NCBI GenBank assembly: GCA_964629765.1
Contig: CAZVTK010000001.1
Span: 1-64,000, forward strand
DNA length: 64,000 bases
Reading direction: 5' to 3'
Source of the DNA: RCIO01 sp964629765
Lineage (GTDB): Bacteria > Pseudomonadota > Alphaproteobacteria > Rhizobiales > Rhizobiaceae
Each line of letters begins with the position of its first letter. The first letter of the stretch is position 1. A model generated the notes under the pieces. It was not told where the DNA came from. It did not search any database and was given only the letters and a program-made list of their open reading frames with translations. Shown here one piece after another: positions 8,193 to 16,644 of this stretch. The position numbers and the translations under genes are program-made.

Positions 8193-8972
8193 CTATCCGG
8201 TGCGCGCGAAGCCGATCTGGCCGCCGCCGTCGATCGCCAGCACCTGGCCGGTTATCCACCCCGCCTGGTCCGAAGCGAGAAACAGCGCCGCGGCCGCGAT
8301 GTCTTCCGGCCTGCCGATCCGCCGCGCGGGATAGTCCTTCGCGATTTCCGCGCCTTCGGGATCGTCGACGAAGAGCAGGCGGTTGAAGGACGTCTTCACC
8401 AGGCCGGGCGCAATGGCGTTGACCCGCACCTTCGGCCCGAGCTCGGCGGCAAGCTGCATGGTGAGGTGGTTCAGCGCCGCCTTCGAGATGTCGTAGGCGC
8501 CGTGGTCGCGGCTGGTCCACAGGCCGCCGACCGAGCTGATGTTGACGATCGCGCAGCCGCCGGAGGAGTCGCGCATCGACCGCGACCAGGCGTTCTGGCT
8601 CCAGACGAGCGGGCCGGTGAGGTTCACCGCCAGCATCTTCTGCCAGCGCGGCAGATCCACGTCGATGACCAGCCCACTGTACGGATTGGTGGCGGCGTTG
8701 TTCACCAGCACGTCGATGCGGCCGAATCGGTCGACGATGTCGGACGTCACCGAAGCGGCGCCCTCGGGATCGCCGGCATTGGCTCCGTAGCCGACGCAGC
8801 CGAAACCGATCCCGGCGGCGGCGGCCTCGCATTTCTCCCGGTCCCGCGCGGCGATCGCCACCTGCGCGCCGGCCCTGGCGAAAGCTTCCGCGATGCCGCG
8901 CCCGATGCCGCGCGAGCCCCCCGTGACGAGCACGACCTTGCCGGCGAAGGCGCCCGCCCACGGCTCAGACAT
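8193..8972 (-). CDS. SDR family oxidoreductase
   Basis: A 259-residue classical SDR. TGGSRGIG is the cofactor site, NNAATNPYSG replaces the usual NNAG block, the catalytic Ser lies in NISSVGG and YDISK supplies Tyr and Lys. It converges on the preceding SDR (10 bp between the stops) and overlaps the kinase-like gene upstream by 8 bp (ATGTCTGA), so it belongs to the minus-strand ligase-kinase-SDR operon. It probably oxidises a hydroxyacyl-CoA. Confidence 0.88.
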   Translation of the reverse strand: MSEPWAGAFAGKVVLVTGGSRGIGRGIAEAFARAGAQVAIAARDREKCEAAAAGIGFGCVGYGANAGDPEGAASVTSDIVDRFGRIDVLVNNAATNPYSGLVIDVDLPRWQKMLAVNLTGPLVWSQNAWSRSMRDSSGGCAIVNISSVGGLWTSRDHGAYDISKAALNHLTMQLAAELGPKVRVNAIAPGLVKTSFNRLLFVDDPEGAEIAKDYPARRIGRPEDIAAAALFLASDQAGWITGQVLAIDGGGQIGFARTG

Positions 8973-10146
8973 GGACCCGGTCCAGGCTTTCGAGGTCCGA
9001 TATCGCCGTCGTGATGCGGCGGATCAGCTCATAGGTCATCTCGTCCCTCTGCGAATTCGGCTGGAACGGCGGATGGCACAGCGTCTGCGTCCACATGGTG
9101 AGCGCATGCAGCATCTGCACCGCGTACTGGCGCCAGGCTTCGTCCCAGTCCAGCCGCCGGCCGGTGATCTCCCTCACGCGCTCGAGATAGTGCTTGAGGA
9201 GCTCGCGCTCCCAGGCGCGCCGGTTCTCGATGGGCAGGCAGGTCGCGAGAGCATAGCTGACATCGCGCGACCAGTGGCCGGTGTTCACGCACTGCCAGTC
9301 GAACAGCCCCATCCGCCCGGCTCCGGTCACGTACCAGTTGCCGACATGGACGTCGGAGTGGATGACCGTGCGCAACCCGGAACGGTGGATCTCCAGCGCC
9401 GCCATGGTCGCCGGCCAGACCTCGGCCCTGCGGGCCATGACATCGGCGGGGATGACATGCGCGGCGGCGGTCATCGCCCTGGTGTGATAATGGTCGGTGC
9501 GGACGCGCTCGACCCCGACCGTGAACCAGTCATGGTAGTTGACCAGCCATCTGTAGTCCGTCGCCAGCCGCGGGTTCTCGGCGAAGGTGCCGTGCAGGCG
9601 GGCGAGCAGGTCGACCATGTCGAAGGCCTGCTCCCTGGTGAGCAGCGTCGTCTCGTCGCCGAAGGAGGACGACTTGCTGGCGACGAGATCCTCGATGACG
9701 TGGATGGCCGCGAAGGTCCGCTTGTCGGAAGCCGAGTGGTAGCAGACCGGCGTCTCGATATCGAGCTGCGGCCGGATCTGCCTGTAGAACAGCATCTCGT
9801 AGCGCGCATGGCCCATGAAGCCGACGAGCATCCGGGTGGTGAGGCTGGGAAGCGTCTTGGTGAAGACGTGCGTCGGCAACCCCGTCCGTGCGGCCGGCAC
9901 GTCGTAGGTCACCGCGATGCGGCAGCGCTCGTGCGTGCCCATCGTCCGGTGGACGATGTCCAGCCCGGTGACGCGGACGCCCGGATGGCCGGCGCACAGC
10001 ACCGCCGTCATCCATTCGGGGGTTATCCGCGCGGCCGAGCCGGGGATTTCGGACAGGGTCCTCGCCCGTCGCCGCACGACGGCGTCGTAGGCGAGATGTC
10101 CGGCCACCCTGAGAGCGGCGCTCACGGGGCTTCTCGAAGCTTTCAT
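8965..10146 (-). CDS. APH-fold phosphotransferase (possible hydroxyacyl-CoA kinase)
   Basis: A 393-residue protein of the aminoglycoside phosphotransferase/choline kinase fold. The catalytic loop is HSDVHVGN (263-270), with Asp and Asn as in Brenner motifs, and the metal-binding motif is DWQ (283-285), followed by TGHWSRDVSY. It lies between an AMP-dependent acyl-CoA ligase and an SDR and overlaps the SDR by 8 bp. In such a setting, relatives (LvaA of Pseudomonas putida; the kinase domain of ACAD10/11) phosphorylate 4-hydroxyacyl-CoAs so that an acyl-CoA-dehydrogenase-like partner can eliminate phosphate. That role is inferred from context; the family also includes antibiotic and small-molecule kinases. 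Confidence 0.8.
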   Translation of the reverse strand: MKASRSPVSAALRVAGHLAYDAVVRRRARTLSEIPGSAARITPEWMTAVLCAGHPGVRVTGLDIVHRTMGTHERCRIAVTYDVPAARTGLPTHVFTKTLPSLTTRMLVGFMGHARYEMLFYRQIRPQLDIETPVCYHSASDKRTFAAIHVIEDLVASKSSSFGDETTLLTREQAFDMVDLLARLHGTFAENPRLATDYRWLVNYHDWFTVGVERVRTDHYHTRAMTAAAHVIPADVMARRAEVWPATMAALEIHRSGLRTVIHSDVHVGNWYVTGAGRMGLFDWQCVNTGHWSRDVSYALATCLPIENRRAWERELLKHYLERVREITGRRLDWDEAWRQYAVQMLHALTMWTQTLCHPPFQPNSQRDEMTYELIRRITTAISDLESLDRVHV

Positions 10147-10148
10147 GG

Positions 10149-11855
10149 TCAGCCTTCCGTATCGGCGCCGCGCGCGAAGAAATCCGCGTAGTGGGCGCGG
10201 AGCACCTGCTTCTGCACCTTGCCGCCGACCGTCTCGGGCAGCGAGCCGACGAAGACCACCGCCTTCGGCGTCTCGAACCCGGCCAGGCGCCGCCGGCAGT
10301 GGGCGATGATCTCCGCCTCGTCCGGCGCCCTGCCCGCCGCCGGAATGACGAAGGCCGTGACCGCCTCGCTCCAGCGCGGATGCGGCAGGCCGACGACGGC
10401 CGCCTTGCGGATCGCAGGGTGATCGGTGAGCACGGCCTCCACGCGGATGGTCGAGACGTTCTCGCCGCCCGACTTGATCATGTCCTTGTAGCGGTCGATC
10501 AGCACCAGCAGCCCGTTCGCGTCGTACTGGCCGCAGTCGCCGGAGGAGAACCATCCGCCTTCGAAGGCGTGCCGCGTCGCCTCGGCATCCTTGTAGTATC
10601 CGGCCGTCACCGCCGGCGTGCGGTAGACGATCTCGCCGCTCACGCCCGGCGTTTCTGGCCCGACGATCCGCCCGTCATCGGTGCGGATGGCGGTGGCCAG
10701 CAAGGGATTCGGAACCCCGACATGGTTCTTCTCCAGCGCCTCGGCCCGGTAGATCTCCGGCCAGCGGTCGGGCCAGAAGCGCGTGGTGGACAGCACCTCG
10801 GTCTGGCCGAGATGGCCGGTGATCATGAGATCGGGACCGCAGAGCCTCTTCAGCAGGTCGGCAATGTCCGGATGGATCGGCGCCCAGGTGTAGGTGATCG
10901 AGGTCAGGCTGGATATGTCGAGGCGGTCGCTGTGCGCCTCGACGTGCTCGGCAAAGGCGCGCAGGAACCCGGACGATCCGCCGAACATCGCCGTCGCCCG
11001 CTCCGCCGCGACCAGCGCGGCATTCTGCTCGGGGTCGTTGCGCCGCGCCAGCAGGACGGTCCCTCCGGCGAGGAAGGCCGGGAAGGTGTGGGCCTGGTCC
11101 GAGGCGTGGTAGATGACCGGGAACGGGCAGAACAGGCGCAGGTCGGCCTCGAACCGCAGGCCCCGCGTATAGGTCATCGCCGACGTGTAGGCGGCGAAAT
11201 AGCCGTAGAGATGCGACTGCATCACGAGCTTGGGCATCGAGGTCGTGCCGGAGGTCGGCAATACCTGCCAGATGTCGTCCGCGTGGATCTCGACGTCCGG
11301 CTCGGTGTCCGGGGCCGCGTCCGCGAAGGCGGCGAAGTCCTCGTCTTCGCCCGACGGCTCACCGCCGACCGGAATGACCACTGCGGGAATCTGCCGCTGG
11401 CCGGTCAGGTCCGACACGACCTCCCGGAATTCCGCATCGACGAACGCATGGCGCGGCGCGACGCGGTCGATGAGGTTGCACAGCACGTCCCGGCCGAGCC
11501 GCGGATTGAAGGGCGCGCTCACCAGTCCCGCCTTGGCGACGCCGATCTTGGCGACATAGGCCTCGACCGAGTTCTCGCACAGGAACACCACCCTGTCGCC
11601 GCGGCTCAGGCCACGGGCGAGCAGCGCATTGGCGATCCGGTTGGCGAGCTGGTCGGCCTGCCTGTAGGTGAGCCGGCGAAACGCCGGCGACGAGCACGCG
11701 GAAGGATCGGCGACGATGGCGTCCTTGTCGGGATAGCTCCAGCGGACCCGCTCGAGCAGGTCGCCGATGACGGTGCGCTCCCATCGGGCGCTCGCGCGGC
11801 GTCCGTACAGCGCCTCGACGTCCAGATGCCGGTCGGGGATTGCGGTTCCAGACAT
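10149..11855 (-). CDS. AMP-dependent acyl-CoA synthetase/ligase
   Basis: A 568-residue member of the ANL superfamily. The ATP loop is LPTSGTTSMPK, the GQTE block (HLGQTEVLSTT) binds the adenylate, GWFSSGDCG carries the A7 Asp, DRYKDMIKSGGENVS is the hinge region A8, and GGKVQK holds the C-terminal catalytic Lys. It activates a carboxylic acid to its CoA thioester. The start is set at MSGTAIPDRHL (11855). It lies 74 bp downstream of the binding-protein gene and 2 bp upstream of the kinase gene, so import, activation and phosphorylation genes appear to share a transcript. Confidence 0.9.
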   Translation of the reverse strand: MSGTAIPDRHLDVEALYGRRASARWERTVIGDLLERVRWSYPDKDAIVADPSACSSPAFRRLTYRQADQLANRIANALLARGLSRGDRVVFLCENSVEAYVAKIGVAKAGLVSAPFNPRLGRDVLCNLIDRVAPRHAFVDAEFREVVSDLTGQRQIPAVVIPVGGEPSGEDEDFAAFADAAPDTEPDVEIHADDIWQVLPTSGTTSMPKLVMQSHLYGYFAAYTSAMTYTRGLRFEADLRLFCPFPVIYHASDQAHTFPAFLAGGTVLLARRNDPEQNAALVAAERATAMFGGSSGFLRAFAEHVEAHSDRLDISSLTSITYTWAPIHPDIADLLKRLCGPDLMITGHLGQTEVLSTTRFWPDRWPEIYRAEALEKNHVGVPNPLLATAIRTDDGRIVGPETPGVSGEIVYRTPAVTAGYYKDAEATRHAFEGGWFSSGDCGQYDANGLLVLIDRYKDMIKSGGENVSTIRVEAVLTDHPAIRKAAVVGLPHPRWSEAVTAFVIPAAGRAPDEAEIIAHCRRRLAGFETPKAVVFVGSLPETVGGKVQKQVLRAHYADFFARGADTEG

Positions 11856-11929
11856 TGCGAGACCCGAGGATTTCACCCCGTGCGCGGCATGCTGCCGCGC
11901 ACGGGAAGTGGCCGGCCCGTGGCGGCGGG

Positions 11930-13189
11930 CTATTGGATTTCGTACTTGGCGCCCGGCGTGGCAGGCTCGATCAGATCCTTCGACGGAATCCGCACCACCT
12001 CGATCATCTTCCAGCCGCCCTCGCTGCCGGCGTCGGAGCCGAAGTTCAGGTAGGTGAGATCGCCCAGATAGGAATTGTCCTCCTTCCTGAAGACCACCGG
12101 CCCGCCGGCGCCCATGGGCGAGCCGTTTCTGATCGCTTGGGCCAGCGCCTTCGGGTCGTCGGGGCCGGCCGCCTTCAGGCCCTCGGCGAAGGCGATGACC
12201 GCGTCGTAGGCGTACTGCACGTAGCCGAACGGGTATTTGGTGTTGAGCTGCGCCTGCGTCTTTTCGTTGAGCGTGCGGGCGATCTCGTTCTCCGCGTAGG
12301 CGCCCGCAAACCACGGCGTCGGCGACCAGATGTTCTTGGGCAGTCCCTCGCCGAGCGCCTGCGCCATCTGCAACTCGCCGCCGAGATCGACGACGACCTG
12401 GAACTTGCCGTCCAGCCCGAAGGCCCGCGCCTGCTTGTAGAAGGTGATGGCGTCCGACCCGATCAGGCCGACCAGAAGCCCCGAGGCATTGGTGTTGGCG
12501 AGCTGGGTGAGCTGCTGGCGGAAATCTCCGGCCCCGCTCTTGGTGATGATCTCCTCGTGGAACGTGATTTCCTTGCCGTACAGCGACTTGTAATTCTTGC
12601 GCAGGCCCGTCGTCATCACCTTGACGATGTCGCGCACGGTCTGCGGATCGCTGGAGATCACGGCCCAGTCCGTGATCGGCTCGTTGCGCTTGGCAACCTC
12701 CTGCACCAGGCCGCCGTGATAGGGCACGGTCGTGAACGCCAGGCGGAAGGCCTGCGGCGTATGGAGCTCGTGGGTCATCGAGAGATTGGTGGCGCCGGCG
12801 CTGATCATCACCACGCCGTCCTGCTCGACCAGAGGGGTCAGCGCGACGGACGGCCCGGAGATCGGTCCGCTGATGATCAGCTTGATCCCGTCGCCGACGA
12901 GGTCGCGGTAGTGCGCCACGGTCGTGTCGGTCTTGGCCGCGTCGTCGCGGACCACCAGCTCGAGCATCCTGCCGTTGATGCCGCCCGATGCGTTGACCGT
13001 GTCGACCGCGATCTGCGCGCCGGCCTGCGCCGCCAGGCCATAAGCCTGCGCGAAGCCGCTGATCTGCGTGATGAGCCCGATGCGGATCTTGTCGCTCTGG
13101 GCCCACGCCGCCTGCGACCCGACGAGCGGCGTCAGCGCAAGCGCGCCCGCCGCGATCTTGAGGACCGTCCTTCTTCCAAAAGCCTTCAT
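11930..13189 (-). CDS. branched-chain-amino-acid-type ABC transporter substrate-binding protein
   Basis: A 419-residue periplasmic binding protein (Peripla_BP_6/LivK-like). The signal sequence is MKAFGRRTVLKIAAGALALT with cleavage after AWA, and the twin Arg suggests possible Tat export. The mature part begins with IRIGLITQISGFAQAYG and AGAQIAVDTVNASGGINGR, both typical. The start is at 13189 because GGAGGAG lies just before it; an upstream GTG (13231) adds 14 residues without homology. It probably serves the LivHMGF system at 3-6.4 kb, which has no adjacent binding protein. Confidence 0.88.
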   Translation of the reverse strand: MKAFGRRTVLKIAAGALALTPLVGSQAAWAQSDKIRIGLITQISGFAQAYGLAAQAGAQIAVDTVNASGGINGRMLELVVRDDAAKTDTTVAHYRDLVGDGIKLIISGPISGPSVALTPLVEQDGVVMISAGATNLSMTHELHTPQAFRLAFTTVPYHGGLVQEVAKRNEPITDWAVISSDPQTVRDIVKVMTTGLRKNYKSLYGKEITFHEEIITKSGAGDFRQQLTQLANTNASGLLVGLIGSDAITFYKQARAFGLDGKFQVVVDLGGELQMAQALGEGLPKNIWSPTPWFAGAYAENEIARTLNEKTQAQLNTKYPFGYVQYAYDAVIAFAEGLKAAGPDDPKALAQAIRNGSPMGAGGPVVFRKEDNSYLGDLTYLNFGSDAGSEGGWKMIEVVRIPSKDLIEPATPGAKYEIQ

Positions 13190-13482
13190 TGTCGATCTCC
13201 TCCACAGGATAGCTTGCAACCGCCGGGCCACGCGTGCACCGGATTACTCCCACCGAAATCCAATACGGGCGCGGGGCAAGCGTCTGTCACTACTATGGGG
13301 TACATGACCCGCCCGTTCGGCGGCACAAGGTCGCAAGCCCGGCGGAATGCGCCCGCCGCGAGCTGCAACTACGATGCTCGTACCCGGGCGAGGGGACTGA
13401 TCGCACGCCCGCACTTGCTGCAATTGGGCGCGGCGGCGACCCTGGCTCACCGCGGTTGCGATTCACAAGGATGGAGTGCCGG
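13190..13482. promoter_or_regulatory. divergent intergenic region (293 bp)
   Basis: This stretch separates the binding-protein gene (minus) from the crotonase gene (plus) and must hold both promoters. Apart from the GGAGGAG ribosome site next to 13189 and GGAG at about 13474, no convincing promoter hexamers, palindromes or small genes were found. It lacks the AACGNNCGTT motif seen elsewhere in the cluster. Confidence 0.4.
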
Positions 13483-14376
13483 ATGGCGACGAAACACAGC
13501 GAAGACGACGTTCTGTTCGAGGTTGACGGCCCGGTTGGACGCGTCATCCTCAACCGGCCGAAGCACCTGAACGCGATGACGGTGGGGATGATGGAGGCGA
13601 TCTCCCGCACCTTCGCCGAATGGGAGGCCCGCGACGACATCAAGGTCGTCATCCTGAAGGGCAACGGCCCGGCCTTCTGCTCCGGCATGGACCTGCCCGA
13701 GGTGGCCGAGCAGCACCACGACGTCTCCGCGCACAAAGACAGGCGCGAGACCAACCGGCTCGGCTTCTGGTTCCAGCGCAATCTCTGGGAGTTCTCCAAG
13801 CCGACCATCCTCCAGCTCCACGGCTACTGCTACGCCGGAGCCGGCTATTTCCTCAGCTTCACCGACCTCGTGGTGGCGACGGAGGACACGCTGATCGGGG
13901 CGCCCGAAAACCGCTCCTTCGGGCTCGAGCCCAGCCTCGGCATGTGGCCGCTGACGATCGGCATGCGCTGGACCAAGGCGCTGGTTCTCACCGGCGATTC
14001 CATCGACGGCAAGACGGCCGAGCGCATCGGCATGATCACCAAGGCCGTCCCGGCGGACGAGCTGGAGGAATATGTGGAGTGGCTGGCCGCCAAGCTGTGC
14101 CGCAGCGAGGGCAAGCTGCTCTCGATGCACAAGCAGACGCTGAACATGGTCTTCGACATCATGGGCGCCTATCCCATGCTGAAGGCGGGCCTGATGTTCG
14201 ACCACATGGAACACATGGATTCCAGGTTCAACGACCTGCTCGGCAAGGTGAAGACCGAAGGGCCCCGGAAAGCCTTCGAATGGGCCCACAACCTGACCGG
14301 CGGCATCCAGAAGACGGGCGACCCGTCCTTCCTCGACGGGCCGCCCAAGAAGAACAAAAAGAACAGGAAGGCGTGA
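13483..14376 (+). CDS. crotonase-family protein with Lys-rich C-terminus
   Basis: A 297-residue enoyl-CoA hydratase/isomerase-fold protein, longer than the usual 260. NRPKHLNAM and the oxyanion block GPAFCSGMDLPEV are conserved. At the first catalytic position GAGYFLSFTD has Phe in place of Glu; acidic residues nearby are in GAPENRSFGLEPSLG. The tail PPKKNKKNRKA is strongly basic. The start is MATKHSEDD with GGAG 6 bp upstream. It is followed by an acyl-CoA ligase 29 bp downstream, so the two are probably co-transcribed. The reaction cannot be assigned; the missing Glu argues against simple hydration. Confidence 0.82.
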   Translation: MATKHSEDDVLFEVDGPVGRVILNRPKHLNAMTVGMMEAISRTFAEWEARDDIKVVILKGNGPAFCSGMDLPEVAEQHHDVSAHKDRRETNRLGFWFQRNLWEFSKPTILQLHGYCYAGAGYFLSFTDLVVATEDTLIGAPENRSFGLEPSLGMWPLTIGMRWTKALVLTGDSIDGKTAERIGMITKAVPADELEEYVEWLAAKLCRSEGKLLSMHKQTLNMVFDIMGAYPMLKAGLMFDHMEHMDSRFNDLLGKVKTEGPRKAFEWAHNLTGGIQKTGDPSFLDGPPKKNKKNRKA

Positions 14377-14405
14377 GAAAAGCGCGGAGGAGGCGTGATC
14401 CTTTC

Positions 14406-16127
14406 ATGAAGAAGCTGACCATCCAGCAGCGTCGGCAGGCGATCGCCGCACGGGTTCCCGAATGGACCGAGCGCAGCATCTTTCGCCATCTGGAGCGCCA
14501 GGCCAGGGAGTTCGGATCACGCCCCTTCCTGATGACGGACGGCGAGACCGTCACCTATGACGAGACGGTCTCGCGCGTGCGCACCCTCGCCCGGGCGCTG
14601 ATGGCGCTCGGGGTCCGGCGCGGCGACCATGTCGCGATGATCATGCCGAACTGCCCGGACTTCATGGTGCTGCGCTTCGCCCTCGCGGCGATCGGCGCTG
14701 CGGGGGTGCCCGTCAACACGCTGCTGAGGACGGCGGAGCTCGCCTACATATTGCGGCAGTCGGACGCCCGCTTCGTGGTCGCCATGGACACGTTCCGCGG
14801 AGCCGACTATCTGGCGACGATCGACGGCGCCATGCCCTCGTGGGAAGACGGCGTGTTCGACGGCTTTCCCGAAATGCGGCAGGTCGTCGTCTACGAGACC
14901 GGCCAGGCCGCCCGCGCGAGCAAGGCGCTCAAGTTCGGCGAGCTGGCTTCGCTGGCCGACAAGGTGAGCGAGGCCGATCTGGAGGCCCGCGCGGAGACGG
15001 TGAACCCGCGCGACCTGCTCGACATCGTCTACACGTCCGGGACGACCGGCCTGCCGAAAGGCGTCATGCACACGCATGACGGCGTGCTCCGTTGCAGCTT
15101 CACGGCCAGCCTTGCGCGCGCTCTGCCCGACGGCAACAGGCTGATGTTCGCGCTGCCGCTCTATCACAGCTATGCCTATATCGAAGGGCTGATGGCCAAC
15201 ACCTGGGCCGCCGGCTCGGTCGTCATGCACGACAAGTTCGACCCGGAGGCCGTGATGCGGACCGTCGAGCGGCTGAAGGTCAACGAGCTGCTGCTGGTTC
15301 CGACCATGAGCATCGCCCTGCTTGAGCACCCGCGGCTGAAGGACTACGATTTCGGCTCTCTGCATGCCGTCATGTCGGCGGCCGCGCAGGCGCCCGTGCG
15401 GCTCTGGCAGGACATATGCGACGCCTTCGGCGTCGACGAGGTGACCACCGCCTACGGCCAGACGGAGCTGACGTCGTCCGCGGCGTACAAACGCCCCGAG
15501 GATCCGCTGGACAAGCTGATCACCACGGTCGGCAGGCTGAAGCCGCGCAGCGTGGCGGGCCTGCCCGAAACCGACGGGCGCGTCGCCCTCTACCGCGTGG
15601 CCGACCCCGAGACCGGGGAGCTGCTCGGACCCGGCCAGCCGGGCGAGCTCATCGCCTGCGGGCCGGAGATGATGCTCGGCTACTACAACAAGCCCGAGGA
15701 AAACGCGGCGGTCTTCCGCGAGGACGGCTGGATGCGGTCCGGCGATCTCGGCTTCATCAACGAGGACGGCTACATCGTGCTGACCGGCCGCAGCAAGGAG
15801 CTCTACAAATGCGGCGGCGAGCTCGTCTCGCCCAAGGAGATCGAGGAACTTCTGACCCGGCGGCCGGATGTCAGCCAGGCCTATGTGGTCGGCATTCCCG
15901 ACGTGAAGATGTCGGAGATCGGCGCCGCCTTCGTGGTGTCGAACGGCACTGCGGCGCTGAACCCCGACGATATCCTCGAATACTGCAAGGCGAATCTGGC
16001 GCGCTTCAAATGGCCGCGCCATGTCTTCGTCGTCGACGCGCAGGAGCTGCCGACCACGGCGACCGGCAAGGTGCAGAAGTTCAGGCTCCGCGACATCGCG
16101 GTGGAAAGGTCGGAGCGGAACGCCTGA
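14406..16127 (+). CDS. AMP-dependent acyl-CoA synthetase/ligase
   Basis: A 573-residue ANL-family ligase. The ATP loop is YTSGTTGLPKGVMHTH, the adenylate motif is TAYGQTELTSS, GWMRSGDLG and GRSKELYKCGGE follow, and the C-terminal Lys is in TATGKVQKFRL. It forms an acyl-CoA from a free acid with ATP. It resembles medium-chain/aryl ligases but the substrate is not predictable. The start is MKKLTIQQRR, with GGAGG about 11 bp upstream. A second ligase in the same region suggests either two substrates or two activation steps, for example after cleavage of a ring or side chain. Confidence 0.9.
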   Translation: MKKLTIQQRRQAIAARVPEWTERSIFRHLERQAREFGSRPFLMTDGETVTYDETVSRVRTLARALMALGVRRGDHVAMIMPNCPDFMVLRFALAAIGAAGVPVNTLLRTAELAYILRQSDARFVVAMDTFRGADYLATIDGAMPSWEDGVFDGFPEMRQVVVYETGQAARASKALKFGELASLADKVSEADLEARAETVNPRDLLDIVYTSGTTGLPKGVMHTHDGVLRCSFTASLARALPDGNRLMFALPLYHSYAYIEGLMANTWAAGSVVMHDKFDPEAVMRTVERLKVNELLLVPTMSIALLEHPRLKDYDFGSLHAVMSAAAQAPVRLWQDICDAFGVDEVTTAYGQTELTSSAAYKRPEDPLDKLITTVGRLKPRSVAGLPETDGRVALYRVADPETGELLGPGQPGELIACGPEMMLGYYNKPEENAAVFREDGWMRSGDLGFINEDGYIVLTGRSKELYKCGGELVSPKEIEELLTRRPDVSQAYVVGIPDVKMSEIGAAFVVSNGTAALNPDDILEYCKANLARFKWPRHVFVVDAQELPTTATGKVQKFRLRDIAVERSERNA

Positions 16128-16147
16128 CGCTCCGCCCTGCTTCGTCC

Positions 16148-16495
16148 TCAGCCCTTCTTCAGGACACGCTCGGAGATCGGCCGGAAATAGGCGCCGCGAA
16201 CGCGCGGCTCGCTCGACATCGCCGGCGAGACGGGCATGGCGTCCGTGCCGATCACCTTGTCGATATAGTCGATAACCGGCTGCACCTCGTCCGACTCGAT
16301 CTCGTAGATCGCGACGTACTTGAACGGGTACGGTCCGGAATAACGCTGGGTGTCGTCGAGCACGAAGCGCTGTGCGGCGACGATGCCCGGCGCCTTCACG
16401 ACGTCGTGCAGGTGCCGGTTGTTGTACCAGTCGTTGAATTCGTCCTCCTGCCCCTCCACCGCATTCGTCATGGCAAGCAGTATGTGCTTGGGCAT
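16148..16495 (-). CDS. EthD-like dimeric alpha/beta-barrel protein
   Basis: A 115-residue protein with the EthD-type pattern near its N-terminus (LLAMTNAVEGQEDEFNDWYN, HLHDVVKAPGI, QRF). Such small ferredoxin-like-fold proteins are accessory or lyase/isomerase-type enzymes in catabolic clusters; no catalytic assignment is possible. The start MPKHILLAM has GAGAGGAG just upstream. It converges on the ligase gene (20 bp between the stops) and is divergent from the Gfo/Idh/MocA gene. Confidence 0.7.
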   Translation of the reverse strand: MPKHILLAMTNAVEGQEDEFNDWYNNRHLHDVVKAPGIVAAQRFVLDDTQRYSGPYPFKYVAIYEIESDEVQPVIDYIDKVIGTDAMPVSPAMSSEPRVRGAYFRPISERVLKKG

Positions 16496-16644
16496 TTTTG
16501 CTCCTCTCGCTGGATCGTCCACGAGAACACAGACTAGCCGTCGCGTCGACGCGGCTATGTCCCTAGGGCGGGTGACGCATGCGCCCGCCGGATGCGGATA
16601 GAATGCCGGATTTGACGATCGCAGCAACGCGGAAGGCGACCGGC

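Noticed and set aside
10191..13570. Plus-strand open frames opposite the CoA ligase and binding-protein genes
   Set aside because: Composition is Arg/Gly/His-rich without domains; the minus-strand genes explain the sequence.
16531..16560. GC-rich dyad around GCGTCGACGC in the EthD-like/Gfo-Idh divergent promoter
   Set aside because: The short perfect core in GC-rich DNA is expected by chance, and the outer arms do not pair in register.
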